From Rhizobiaceae bacterium (GTDB lineage Bacteria > Pseudomonadota > Alphaproteobacteria > Rhizobiales > Rhizobiaceae): a stretch of 64,000 nucleotides of DNA. The stretch covers positions 1,213,001 to 1,277,000 of the forward strand of contig JAILWO010000001.1 of NCBI GenBank assembly GCA_025698895.1. The letters run 5' to 3'. The notes beneath the pieces were generated by a model that made no database searches, was not told the origin of the DNA, and worked only from the letters and a program-made list of their open reading frames with translations. Below, piece after piece: positions 16,569 to 24,108 of this stretch; position 1 is the first letter of the stretch; every line of letters begins with the position of its first letter. The translations under genes and the position numbers were made by a program.

Positions 16569-17792
16569 ATGAGCGCGGAGCCCCGCCCCGTAGAAGACGG
16601 AAAGGGAGGCTTGCCTCCCGTCCTTGATGTCGATCCCTTTACCGAGGAGGTTCTTGCCGACCCGTACCCGTTTCACGAGCACCTTCGCGAGTTGGCGCCG
16701 GTCGTTGAACTAGCGCGCTACGGCATCTATGCCGTCGGAAGGCATGACGAGGTGCAAACCGTCATGTCCGATCACGAGCGCTTTATGGCCGCTGCCGGTA
16801 CAGGGCTCTACGACCTGCGTAAGCCAGGAGCATGGCGTTCTCGTAGCCCGCTGCTGGAATGCGACCCGCCCGACCACACGCGGATGCGCATGGCTCTGAC
16901 CCGGATTATCTCACCGGTGGTTGTACGCAAGTGGCGCGCCGATTTCGAGACTGAGGCGCAGCGTGTAGTCGACCGCATTATCGACATGCGCGAAATCGAT
17001 GCCGTGCGCGATGTCGCCGAAGCCTTCGTGCTTACCGTGTTCCCAGCGTCGCTGGGTGTCGACATCCCGCATGAGAATGCGGTTGCCATCGGTGACATGA
17101 ACTTCAACGCCATCGGTCCGAACAACGACATTTTCCAGCGCTCGCTGCGTAAGGTAGAGCCGATCCTGGAATGGTATCAGCAAAGCTTTCAGCGCGAGAG
17201 CATGATCGAAGGCGGGTTCGGTCAACGCATATACGAGGCCGAGGATGCCGGCGAACTCCCCGTCGACAGCGCTCCCGGCCTTGTCCGTTCGTTCATTCGT
17301 GGCGGCATGGACACCACGATTGCGGGCATCGGTTTCGCACTAAATCAACTTGCCCGGAATCCGGCGCAGTGGGCAAAGCTTCACGACGATCCGGCCCTGG
17401 TCAAGAGCGCTTTCGAGGAAGCGATTCGACATGAGTCGCCGTCGCAAACACAGTTCAGGACCGTCGTCCGCAACACTGTTCTTGGCGGAATGCAGTTGGT
17501 GGCCGACCGCAAGGTCGCGATTTTCATGGGCGCGGCCAATCGCGATAAACGAAAATGGGAGCGTCCGGAAGAGTTCGATATCTCCCGCCGCACGACAGGC
17601 GTGCATCTGGCTTTCGGCTGGGGCGCCCATCAGTGCATCGGACAGATGATCGCCCGGATGGAGGCCGAAGTCATTCTGTCGGCGCTTGCGAGGCGTGTCC
17701 GTCGCATTGAGCTTTCCGGAACGCCGACCTATCGGCTCATCAACACCTTGCGCACGCTCGAATGTCTGCCGCTGCGCGTAGAGCCGGTCTGA
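16569..17792 (+). CDS. Cytochrome P450 (CYP199-like), second of three
   Basis: This 407-residue P450 has the canonical I-helix RGGMDTTIAGIG with Asp-Thr, ExxR in EEAIRHESP, and heme loop FGWGAHQCIGQMIARME with Cys356. The C-terminus INTLRTLECLPLRV is very like CYP199. It follows the first P450 by 1 nt and precedes the third by 13 nt. Its wording at DNA level (more A/T at third positions, such as ctagcgcgc and gcactaaatcaactt) looks less GC-biased than both neighbours, which could reflect a separate origin or recent transfer into the array. It should share the ferredoxin encoded at 19039. Confidence 0.93.
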   Translation: MSAEPRPVEDGKGGLPPVLDVDPFTEEVLADPYPFHEHLRELAPVVELARYGIYAVGRHDEVQTVMSDHERFMAAAGTGLYDLRKPGAWRSRSPLLECDPPDHTRMRMALTRIISPVVVRKWRADFETEAQRVVDRIIDMREIDAVRDVAEAFVLTVFPASLGVDIPHENAVAIGDMNFNAIGPNNDIFQRSLRKVEPILEWYQQSFQRESMIEGGFGQRIYEAEDAGELPVDSAPGLVRSFIRGGMDTTIAGIGFALNQLARNPAQWAKLHDDPALVKSAFEEAIRHESPSQTQFRTVVRNTVLGGMQLVADRKVAIFMGAANRDKRKWERPEEFDISRRTTGVHLAFGWGAHQCIGQMIARMEAEVILSALARRVRRIELSGTPTYRLINTLRTLECLPLRVEPV

Positions 17793-17805
17793 TCAGGAGA
17801 CCACT

Positions 17806-19017
17806 ATGAGTCAAATTGCCGAAGCACGCCTTCCTCCACCGCCGATCCTGGATATGGACCCGTTCTCGGATGACACCATTCGCGATCCTTCGGCTTTCCA
17901 CCAGGCGCTGCGAGAGACGGCACCGGTCGTCTATATTGAGAAATACGGCATGTACGCGGTGGGCCGCTACGACGAGGTCCGCACCGTGATGAGCGACTTT
18001 GCCCGCTTCACCTCCGAAGGCGGCATCGGCCTATCCGACATCCGCAAGCCGGGCGCTTGGCGTTCTCCGAGTCCCATCACCGAGGTCGATCCGCCGCGCC
18101 ACACCGCGGTGCGGGGCGCGTTGACGAAGATTCTGTCGCCGATCGTCATCCGCAAATGGCGCGAGCATTTTTCGGCCGAGGCCGAGAGACTGGCGGAGGA
18201 GGTTGCCGGGAGGGGCGACATCGAGGCGGTCAAGGATCTCGCCGAGGCCTTCGTGCTGAAGGTCTTTCCCGACGTCCTTGGCGTCGACATGCCGCGCGAC
18301 AATTTCATCGCGATCGGCGACATGAACTTCAACCAGATCGGGCCTAACAACGACAACCTCAAGCGCTCGCTCGAACGGGTGGAGCCGATCCTCGACCAGT
18401 ACCAGAAGGGGTTCCAGCGCGAGGGCATGATTGCGGGCGGTTTCGGCGAGAAGATCTTCCAGGCCGAGGACGCCGGAGATTTCGCACCCGGAACCGCCGG
18501 CGTCCAGGTCCGCTCTTTCCTGCGCGCCGGGGTGGACACCACGATTGCCGGCATCGGCCACACGCTGAACCTGCTCGCGCGCCACCCCGACCAGTGGGCC
18601 AAATGCGTCGCCGACCCGCTCAAGGTCCGCGGCGCCTTCGAGGAGGGTATCCGTCTGCATTCGCCTTCGCAGGTCATGTTCCGCACCACCACCGGCGAGC
18701 AGACCCTGTCGGGCTATCGGCTGGCACCCGACGTCAAGATCGGCAATTTCATGGGGGCGGCGAACCGCGATCCGCGCAAGTTCGACGATCCCGACCGCTT
18801 CGACATCGACCGCGACGCGGCTGGCATCCATCTCGCGCTGGGCACAGGTGCCCATATCTGCATCGGCCAGATGATCGCGCGGCTTGAGGCCGAATGCATC
18901 CTCGGCGCCCTGGCGCGCCGGGTGGCGCGGATCGATCCCGCCGGCGAGCCCGAATACAGGCTGGTCAACACATTGCGCACCCTAGACCGCCTCCCGCTCC
19001 GGCTGGTGCGCAAATAG
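17806..19017 (+). CDS. Cytochrome P450 (CYP199-like), third of three
   Basis: This 403-residue P450 starts MSQIAEARLPPPPILDMDP; AGGAGACC precedes the ATG. The I-helix FLRAGVDTTIAGIG keeps the Asp-Thr pair, ExxR is in EEGIRLHSP, and the heme loop GTGAHICIGQMIARLE has Cys352. In that loop the first residue is Leu (ALGTGAH) rather than Phe. The ending VNTLRTLDRLPLRL matches the neighbouring copies. It lies 21 nt upstream of the ferredoxin gene, the natural redox partner. Three adjacent copies with different access-loop sequences suggest a set of related substrates or successive oxidations. Confidence 0.93.
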   Translation: MSQIAEARLPPPPILDMDPFSDDTIRDPSAFHQALRETAPVVYIEKYGMYAVGRYDEVRTVMSDFARFTSEGGIGLSDIRKPGAWRSPSPITEVDPPRHTAVRGALTKILSPIVIRKWREHFSAEAERLAEEVAGRGDIEAVKDLAEAFVLKVFPDVLGVDMPRDNFIAIGDMNFNQIGPNNDNLKRSLERVEPILDQYQKGFQREGMIAGGFGEKIFQAEDAGDFAPGTAGVQVRSFLRAGVDTTIAGIGHTLNLLARHPDQWAKCVADPLKVRGAFEEGIRLHSPSQVMFRTTTGEQTLSGYRLAPDVKIGNFMGAANRDPRKFDDPDRFDIDRDAAGIHLALGTGAHICIGQMIARLEAECILGALARRVARIDPAGEPEYRLVNTLRTLDRLPLRLVRK

Positions 19018-19038
19018 GCAAGGCAAGAGGTATAGCGA

Positions 19039-19362
19039 ATGCCCAAAGTGACGTTCATCAACCCCGACGAATCGCGCGTCGAGCTCGACGTGCCGGTCGG
19101 CCAGAGCCTGATGCGCGCGGCGACCGCCGCCGGCATCGACGGCATCGTCGGCGATTGCGGCGGTGGGCTGACATGCGCCACCTGCCATGTCCTCGTGCAG
19201 GAGGAGTTCCTGCCCGACACACCGCCGGTCACGCCAAACGAGGACCAGATGCTCGACTTCACGGCCATGGGACGCCACCCCACCAGCCGGCTGAGCTGCC
19301 AGCTCGTGATGACCGAAGCACTCGACGGGCTGGTCGTGCGCATCGCCGATCCCCAGCTTTGA
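19039..19362 (+). CDS. [2Fe-2S] ferredoxin (putidaredoxin type)
   Basis: This 107-residue ferredoxin has the cluster ligands Cys40, Cys46, Cys49 and Cys87 in the adrenodoxin/putidaredoxin spacing (C-x5-C-x2-C-x37-C), within GDCGGGLTCATCHV and SRLSCQLV. It begins MPKVTFINPDESRVELDV. It should carry single electrons from the reductase at 13920 to the P450s, as palustrisredoxin does for CYP199A2. It closes the P450 operon and is followed by a strong hairpin. It is the only ferredoxin gene in the window, although six P450s need one. Confidence 0.95.
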   Translation: MPKVTFINPDESRVELDVPVGQSLMRAATAAGIDGIVGDCGGGLTCATCHVLVQEEFLPDTPPVTPNEDQMLDFTAMGRHPTSRLSCQLVMTEALDGLVVRIADPQL

Positions 19363-19400
19363 TTAGTCGCCTGGCGGTTTGATCGCCGCCTGCCGACGCT

Positions 19401-19440
19401 AGGACGAGACCGGACGGCGCCCGCCGTCCGGTCTCGTCCT
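19401..19440 (+). terminator. Perfect 40-bp hairpin after the P450-ferredoxin operon
   Basis: The arms 19401-19419 and 19422-19440 are exact reverse complements (19 bp, two central C residues; about 18 bp of stem with a 4-nt loop in practice). It lies 38 nt after the ferredoxin stop. No T-tract follows, so it may act as a 3-prime stabiliser or a factor-aided terminator rather than a classic intrinsic terminator. Confidence 0.65.
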
Positions 19441-19775
19441 GGCGTCGCTGGCCGAACACGGTCGCGCTATCCCGCGCGGTGAGGCGTTTCGCGCCTGCAC
19501 GCGCCGCAGCCGGTCGATGCCGCGCGGAGCGCACCTGTTTCCCGACCTATCCACCTTTGTTGGTGCGGCGTTGCGTTGCGGCCCTCCGACAGCGCTCGGT
19601 TCTCACGCTGCAGTGCGAATTTCGAAAAGGTGACAAGTGTTATCATATTTCTTAAGGAGAAACAAATAGTAAAATCAAATGGTTATCAAATGTGCGTTGC
19701 AACATTGATTGCATGTTGCAATATTTACGTTCTGTAATTATTGTCGATCCCAATAACCTTGGGAGGACAGAATTC
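19441..19775 (+). promoter_or_regulatory. AT-rich upstream region of the LuxR-type gene
   Basis: From about 19610 to 19760 the DNA becomes strikingly AT-rich compared with the rest of the window (ttatcatatttcttaagg, caaatagtaaaatcaaatgg). GTTATCA occurs near 19637 and again near 19682. This is the likely promoter and control region for the regulator at 19776. No coding region was recognised here. The short reading from 19692 in frame with the regulator lacks a ribosome binding site. Confidence 0.5.
19697..19721 (+). promoter_or_regulatory. Palindromic operator TTGCAACAT-N7-ATGTTGCAA
   Basis: Two perfect 9-bp inverted arms (19697-19705 and 19713-19721) are separated by 7 nt, 54 nt before the regulator start. 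It differs in sequence and base composition from the GC-rich island operator, so a different protein, or autoregulation, may be involved. Confidence 0.55.
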
Positions 19776-20591
19776 ATGTCGGCAACGCTTGCGATTTCAG
19801 CTGCTGCCATAGACCGCCGGTCTGATACTGACCTGCTCAAATTGCCCGAAATCGTCGCCGCGATCGGCGGCGAGAACTTCGCCGAGCAATTGCTATCCTG
19901 CTTCAACAATCTGATCGGTGCCGACCATTGTTCGGTCTTCCGGCTCAAGGATTTCGAACTGCTGGAAGTCGCTTCGGCCAGCCTTAGGGGCGCCGGCCAG
20001 ATCCTTCGATCGGACCTGACCTCCTACGAGGTCAAGCGTCAGCTCTCGATGTCCGGTCCGGCCATTCGCGTCGACGTCAGCAGCGTCCACACCGTTGATC
20101 CGGGACGCGTCGACGAGAAGGCGGCTCCACGCCGCCAGCGCGTCATGGTCTGCGCGCGGCGTCCTGAGGCGTCCTATTGCCTGCGCGTCATCCGCTCGGC
20201 GCACCGCCCCGCATTGGAGGAGGAAGAGATCGAATCTCTGCGCAAGGTCGCCGGCGTTCTGGTCTCCGTTGTCTCCAAGCATCTCGACCTGACGATGCAG
20301 CGCCCCAATCTGACGCCGGCTTTGTGCTCGCTCGACGAGATCGAGAGATGCGTCCAATCGACGACCGACCTGTCGCGCCGCGAGGGCGAGGTCTGCGCGC
20401 GCATTCTCTACGGTCTGTCGTCCTGCGGGATCGCGCTCGACCTGGGCATCGGCAAGGAAAGCGTCATGACCTACCGCAAGCGCGCCTATCAGCGGCTTGG
20501 CATCGGCAGCCAGCGCGAACTGCTGATGTGGTACCTGACCCGCTGGAGTGCGTGGACCCAGGCCGACACGCCGTCCGCGGCAATTAATTGA
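19776..20591 (+). CDS. LuxR-family transcriptional regulator
   Basis: This 271-residue protein starts MSATLAISAAAIDRRSD, chosen because GGGAGGA lies 8-9 nt upstream; a reading from 19692 lacks such a site. The C-terminal part (about residues 203-262) is a LuxR-type helix-turn-helix: LSRREGEVCARILYG, then GIALDLGIGKESVMTYRKRAYQRLGI. The N-terminal 190 residues have no family I can name with confidence; GADHCSVFRLKDFELLEVAS is reminiscent of a GAF-like sensor. It sits centrally among the P450 operons and is a candidate activator for the repeated 20-bp operators, since LuxR proteins commonly bind 20-bp palindromes (inference). Confidence 0.85.
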   Translation: MSATLAISAAAIDRRSDTDLLKLPEIVAAIGGENFAEQLLSCFNNLIGADHCSVFRLKDFELLEVASASLRGAGQILRSDLTSYEVKRQLSMSGPAIRVDVSSVHTVDPGRVDEKAAPRRQRVMVCARRPEASYCLRVIRSAHRPALEEEEIESLRKVAGVLVSVVSKHLDLTMQRPNLTPALCSLDEIERCVQSTTDLSRREGEVCARILYGLSSCGIALDLGIGKESVMTYRKRAYQRLGIGSQRELLMWYLTRWSAWTQADTPSAAIN

Positions 20592-20930
20592 TCCTTAGAC
20601 TGGGGCTGGCACGAATCCGCCCGCTGGCCGGTGGTGCGTCGCGCCTGACACGCGACGCACCCTTCGCCCGCCCGCGCCATTCCTCATTGCGATACGATCA
20701 ACCGCCGGTTCGACGACGACCGGCGGCCGCCTACCGTGGCACGCCGCGCAGCATGTCAACGAGCGCTTCTGGCGGTCCCGCCGAGGCCTATGGCGGTCCG
20801 TGCGATTTGCTCGGGCCAGGAGGTGCTTGCTTACGGCGACGGCAAAGTGGTTCCGCGCGAGGCAAACGAAAAAGGCGGGCGGCGTAGTCGGCTGTCCCTG
20901 CCGCCAAAATGCCGCGCCGCCCGTATCCGT
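20592..20930. other. Gene-free spacer between convergent units
   Basis: I see no convincing gene in this 339-bp stretch between the LuxR-type gene and the TRAP large permease. It holds several GC-rich inverted repeats: 20633-20661 (listed separately), CCGCCGGT/ACCGGCGG at 20702-20709 and 20719-20726, and 9-bp arms at 20876-20884 and 20915-20923. These likely act as bidirectional transcription stops. Confidence 0.6.
20633..20661 (+). terminator. Hairpin after LuxR-type gene
   Basis: Arms GGTGCGTCGCG (20633-20643) and CGCGACGCACC (20651-20661) are exact reverse complements with a 7-nt loop, 41 nt after the regulator stop. There is no clear T-run. Confidence 0.6.
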
Positions 20931-22226
20931 TCAGTTGAACAGCAGCGATGGCAGGTAGAGCGAGATTGCGGGGAAGGAAGCGATCAGCAGCACCCGCACC
21001 AGGTCTGCACTGATGAAGGGAACGACCCCTCGCATGATCGTCGCGATCGGCACGTCGGGTGCCACGGAGCGCATGACGAACAGATTGACCCCGATCGGCG
21101 GCGTTATGAGACCCAATTCGCACAGCACCACCAGTAGGATGCCGAACCAGACGGGATCGAAGCCGAGCCCGACGACGACCGGGAAGAACAGCGGCACCGT
21201 CAGCAGGATCATCGACATCGATTCCATCAGCATGCCGAGCAGGATGTAGATCACGCAGATGACGAGGATGACCGTGAATGGCGAGAACCCAGATTCGGTG
21301 ACGAAGGAGAGCAATGCGTCATGGGCGCCCGAGTAGTTGAGGAACTCCGTGAACAGCGCCGCACCGATGATCAGCGCGAACAGAATCGCGGAAGTCCGGG
21401 CGCTGTCGAGCAGGATCGTGTAGAGCTGTTCGAGCGACAGCCTGCGGCGCGCGAGCGCGATGACGAATGCGCCGAACGCGCCGAAGCCGGCCGCCTCGGT
21501 CGCCGTGAAAATGCCCGAGTAGATGCCGCCGATCACCATGACGAACAATGCGACGGCAGCCCATATCCCGGACAGGGCGTCGATGCGCTCCGACCACGGA
21601 GCTCTGACCGCGGCAGGCGCCGAACTGGGTCGGCGCATGACGACCCAGCGCACCGCCGCCAGATATCCGATTACCCCGATCAGGCCGGGAACGAGGCCGG
21701 CGGCATAGAGTTTGCCGATATGCGTCTCGGTGATGATACCGTAGATGACCAGCAGCACGCTCGGCGGAATGAGGATGCCGAGCGTCGCGCCTGCCGCGAT
21801 CGATGCCGTGCTGATGCCGTCGCCATAGCCGAAATGGCGCATTGAGGGCATGGCTACCTTGCCCATCGTCACCACCGTCGCCACGCTGGAGCCGCAGATC
21901 GAGGCGAAGCCGCCACTGGCCATGACGGTTGCGAAGGCCAGTCCGCCGCGGCGCCCGCCCAGAAAGGACTGCGCCGCCCGATAGATTTCGCGCGAGACCC
22001 CCGTGCCGGCGACGAGATTGCCCATGAGGATGAAAAGTGGGATCACCACCATCGCATAGGCCATGGTGCTGTCGCGTGTGATCAGCGCCAGCATCGTCGC
22101 CGATTGTCGCCAGCCGACTAGGTAGCCAAAGCCGATGAAGCCGGTCACGCCCATCGCGATCGCGATCGGCACGCGCAGGAAGATCAGGACGAACGCGAAG
22201 GCGAAGCCGAGCGCGGCGATCAGCAT
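20931..22226 (-). CDS. TRAP transporter large permease (DctM type), system 1
   Basis: This 431-residue membrane protein starts MLIAALGFAFAFVLIFLRVP. It has about 12 hydrophobic segments and DctM landmarks: LILMGNLVAG-like VIPLFILMGNLVAGTGVS, CGSSVATVVTMGKVAMP, GATLGILIPPSVLLVIYG, EAAGFGAFGAF and LCELGLITPPIGVNLFVM. It forms the Na+-coupled transport core with the small subunit. The start lies 1 nt after the DctQ stop, so the two are coupled. A longer frame to 22415 overlaps the DctQ gene and is rejected. Operon order in transcription is DctP, DctQ, DctM. Confidence 0.92.
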   Translation of the reverse strand: MLIAALGFAFAFVLIFLRVPIAIAMGVTGFIGFGYLVGWRQSATMLALITRDSTMAYAMVVIPLFILMGNLVAGTGVSREIYRAAQSFLGGRRGGLAFATVMASGGFASICGSSVATVVTMGKVAMPSMRHFGYGDGISTASIAAGATLGILIPPSVLLVIYGIITETHIGKLYAAGLVPGLIGVIGYLAAVRWVVMRRPSSAPAAVRAPWSERIDALSGIWAAVALFVMVIGGIYSGIFTATEAAGFGAFGAFVIALARRRLSLEQLYTILLDSARTSAILFALIIGAALFTEFLNYSGAHDALLSFVTESGFSPFTVILVICVIYILLGMLMESMSMILLTVPLFFPVVVGLGFDPVWFGILLVVLCELGLITPPIGVNLFVMRSVAPDVPIATIMRGVVPFISADLVRVLLIASFPAISLYLPSLLFN

Positions 22227-22227
22227 G

Positions 22228-22785
22228 TCACTGCTCCAGGACGGAGGACGTTGGCGCCTGAGAGCTGCCATGGACCTTTTCGTCCGCGGCGGCCAACTTT
22301 CTGGCGGAGGCGAGTTCGGCCGATACCGTGTTGGTCTTCCCGCGCAGCACCAGCGCCAGGAAGCCGACCGTCGTGACGAAGGCCAGCATGGACATGCCGT
22401 AAAGCACCGGGGCAAGCGGAATTCCGAGCGACGGCGTTGCGTCGTGGTAGCCCGCGGCCTTGCCGCCCAGCACCCAGAGCTGCCAGCCAGTTATCCCGAA
22501 GACGGCGCCGCCGAAAAGAGCAGTCAACACACGCTGCACGAAGTTCAGCAGGTCTCCGGCGATCACGTCGATCAAGTCGACGACGATATGCTCCTGTCGG
22601 AAAGCGACGCTCGGTAGGAGCAGGAAGATGATCGCGGCAAGCGTGACTTCCGTTAATTCCGAAGCCCCGACCAGCGGACGGTTGAAGACGTTGCGTCCAA
22701 TCACATCTATGAACGTGAACAGCATCAGTATGAACAGCAGGCAGGCCGCCAGCACGCCGATGATTTTCTCGATCTTCTTCAGCAT
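22228..22785 (-). CDS. TRAP transporter small permease (DctQ type), system 1
   Basis: This 185-residue protein starts MLKKIEKIIGVLAACLLF. It has four hydrophobic segments, with FTFIDVIGRNVFNRPLVGASELTE between helices 1 and 2, the characteristic DctQ region (DVxxRxxFNxPLxGxxEL). It anchors the large permease and is needed for transport. A C-terminal hydrophilic tail (TNTVSAELASARKLAAADEK) is longer than average. It lies between the binding protein and DctM genes. Confidence 0.9.
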   Translation of the reverse strand: MLKKIEKIIGVLAACLLFILMLFTFIDVIGRNVFNRPLVGASELTEVTLAAIIFLLLPSVAFRQEHIVVDLIDVIAGDLLNFVQRVLTALFGGAVFGITGWQLWVLGGKAAGYHDATPSLGIPLAPVLYGMSMLAFVTTVGFLALVLRGKTNTVSAELASARKLAAADEKVHGSSQAPTSSVLEQ

Positions 22786-22839
22786 CGGGATCGAATTTCC
22801 TTCGTCGTGTCCGCTTCTGGGTTCCGGCCCGTGCCAGTC

Positions 22840-23871
22840 CTACTGCGACGTTTCTTCCGCGGCTTGGACTTCGGCGCGGAATTCGGCAAGCACGGCGGCG
22901 GGATCTTCCAAGCCCTTGGACTTCGCCTTTTCCACCCACGCCGCTTCGAGTGGCGCGACGGCGTCCTTGAGCTCGGCGACGAATTCGTCGCTGGCCATGC
23001 GCAGTTCGAGATCGGGCGCGGCGCGCATCGAAGCCTCCGCATCCGCGTCGGCGTTGTAGAAACTCGTGCCCATCGCCATCGCCAGCTTTTCGTGGCTGAT
23101 CGCGTCGATCGCCTTGCGGTCCTCTTCGGAGATGCGGTTCCAGGTGTCGGAGTTGACGATCACCCCCAGCGCGGCGCTGAACAGGCCGCCGGGGATCAGC
23201 GTGCCGTGGCGCATCAGATCGATCATGTTCATGTTCTTGACTGTCTCGCGCTGGGCGAGGCTTCCGTCGATGACGCCCGTCGACAGCATTTCGAAGGCCT
23301 CGTTCGACGATTTCAGGATCGGGATGGCGCCCACCTGGTTGAGAAGGTCGGTTGTGTAAGGACCCGTGCTGCGGAGCTTGAGGCCCTTAAGGTCCTCGAT
23401 CGAGTCGACCCGCTTTTCGGTGGTCATGATGTTGCCGGGCGCGTTGGAATAGATCGTCAGCAGTTCCACGCCCTCGAATTCGCCGAGCGGCTCCATGTAT
23501 TTGCGGTAGACGCGGTTGAAGGCGGGCGCGAAGATGCGCGCATCATTGCCCAGAAACGACAGTTCCCCCATCTCGGCCAGGACGAAGCGGCCGGGTGTAT
23601 AGCCAGTGACAATGAAGGAGACGTCGGCCAGGCCGTCGCGGATCACATCGAACTGACTGGCCGCCGTGCCCACGACCTTGGGCAGGATCTCCACGGTGAC
23701 TCGCCCGTCGGTCACCTCTTCGATCTCCTCGAACCAGGGATACATGGCGTTCTGGTTCACGTGATGATTGGCCGGTAGCCAGGACGAATAGCGCAAGGTA
23801 ACGTCCTGCGCCCATGCGGTGTTGGCCGACAATGTGAGGGCGGCCGCTAGGCCGAGCAGGAACTTGTACAT
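22840..23871 (-). CDS. TRAP substrate-binding protein (DctP type), system 1
   Basis: This 343-residue exported protein starts MYKFLLGLAAALTLSANTAWA, with cleavage likely just after. The mature protein has VTLRYSSWLPANHHVNQN, EIEEVTDGRVTVEILPKVVG, GLADVSFIVTGYTPGRF and DLKGLKLRSTGP, the DctP layout in which the Arg of LKLRSTGP usually binds a ligand carboxylate. It heads the TRAP operon, so a carboxylated substrate is expected. It is a close paralogue of the orphan protein at 25411. Island operator copy 5 is 111 nt upstream. Confidence 0.92.
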   Translation of the reverse strand: MYKFLLGLAAALTLSANTAWAQDVTLRYSSWLPANHHVNQNAMYPWFEEIEEVTDGRVTVEILPKVVGTAASQFDVIRDGLADVSFIVTGYTPGRFVLAEMGELSFLGNDARIFAPAFNRVYRKYMEPLGEFEGVELLTIYSNAPGNIMTTEKRVDSIEDLKGLKLRSTGPYTTDLLNQVGAIPILKSSNEAFEMLSTGVIDGSLAQRETVKNMNMIDLMRHGTLIPGGLFSAALGVIVNSDTWNRISEEDRKAIDAISHEKLAMAMGTSFYNADADAEASMRAAPDLELRMASDEFVAELKDAVAPLEAAWVEKAKSKGLEDPAAVLAEFRAEVQAAEETSQ

Positions 23872-23982
23872 GGTGTCTCCTCCGGAAATTGACGTTGTGG
23901 CGACCAGCTATTCGGGTTTGGTATTGTGGCCGGCTACCGGTCGCTCCCCATCGAATGACTAGGACGGTCCGTCGTCGGGTGC

Positions 23983-24002
23983 TGTCACCGAGGCCGGGGA
24001 CA
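23983..24002 (-). promoter_or_regulatory. Island operator copy 5
   Basis: TGTCACCGAGGCCGGGGACA, with both arms intact, lies 111 nt before the TRAP binding-protein start and after the P450 stop at 24109 (read on the minus strand). It suggests the TRAP operon has its own promoter in the same regulon as the P450s. Confidence 0.5.
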
Positions 24003-24108
24003 GGGGTTTTAGGCCGATACCGCATCGCCTGCGAAGAAGACCGTCCCGTCGGGAGCGGCCTTGCCTCTGTCCGGGATCGTTCCGCGGACGGTCATTGCGG
24101 CTTCGCGC

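Noticed and set aside
20892-20912. TGTCCCTGCCG in the spacer before the TRAP large permease stop
   Set aside because: No second arm, and it is not upstream of a gene start.
24069-24092. TGTCCGGGATCGTTCCGCGGAC repeat-like sequence
   Set aside because: Arms do not match the island consensus, and it lies close to the P450 stop.
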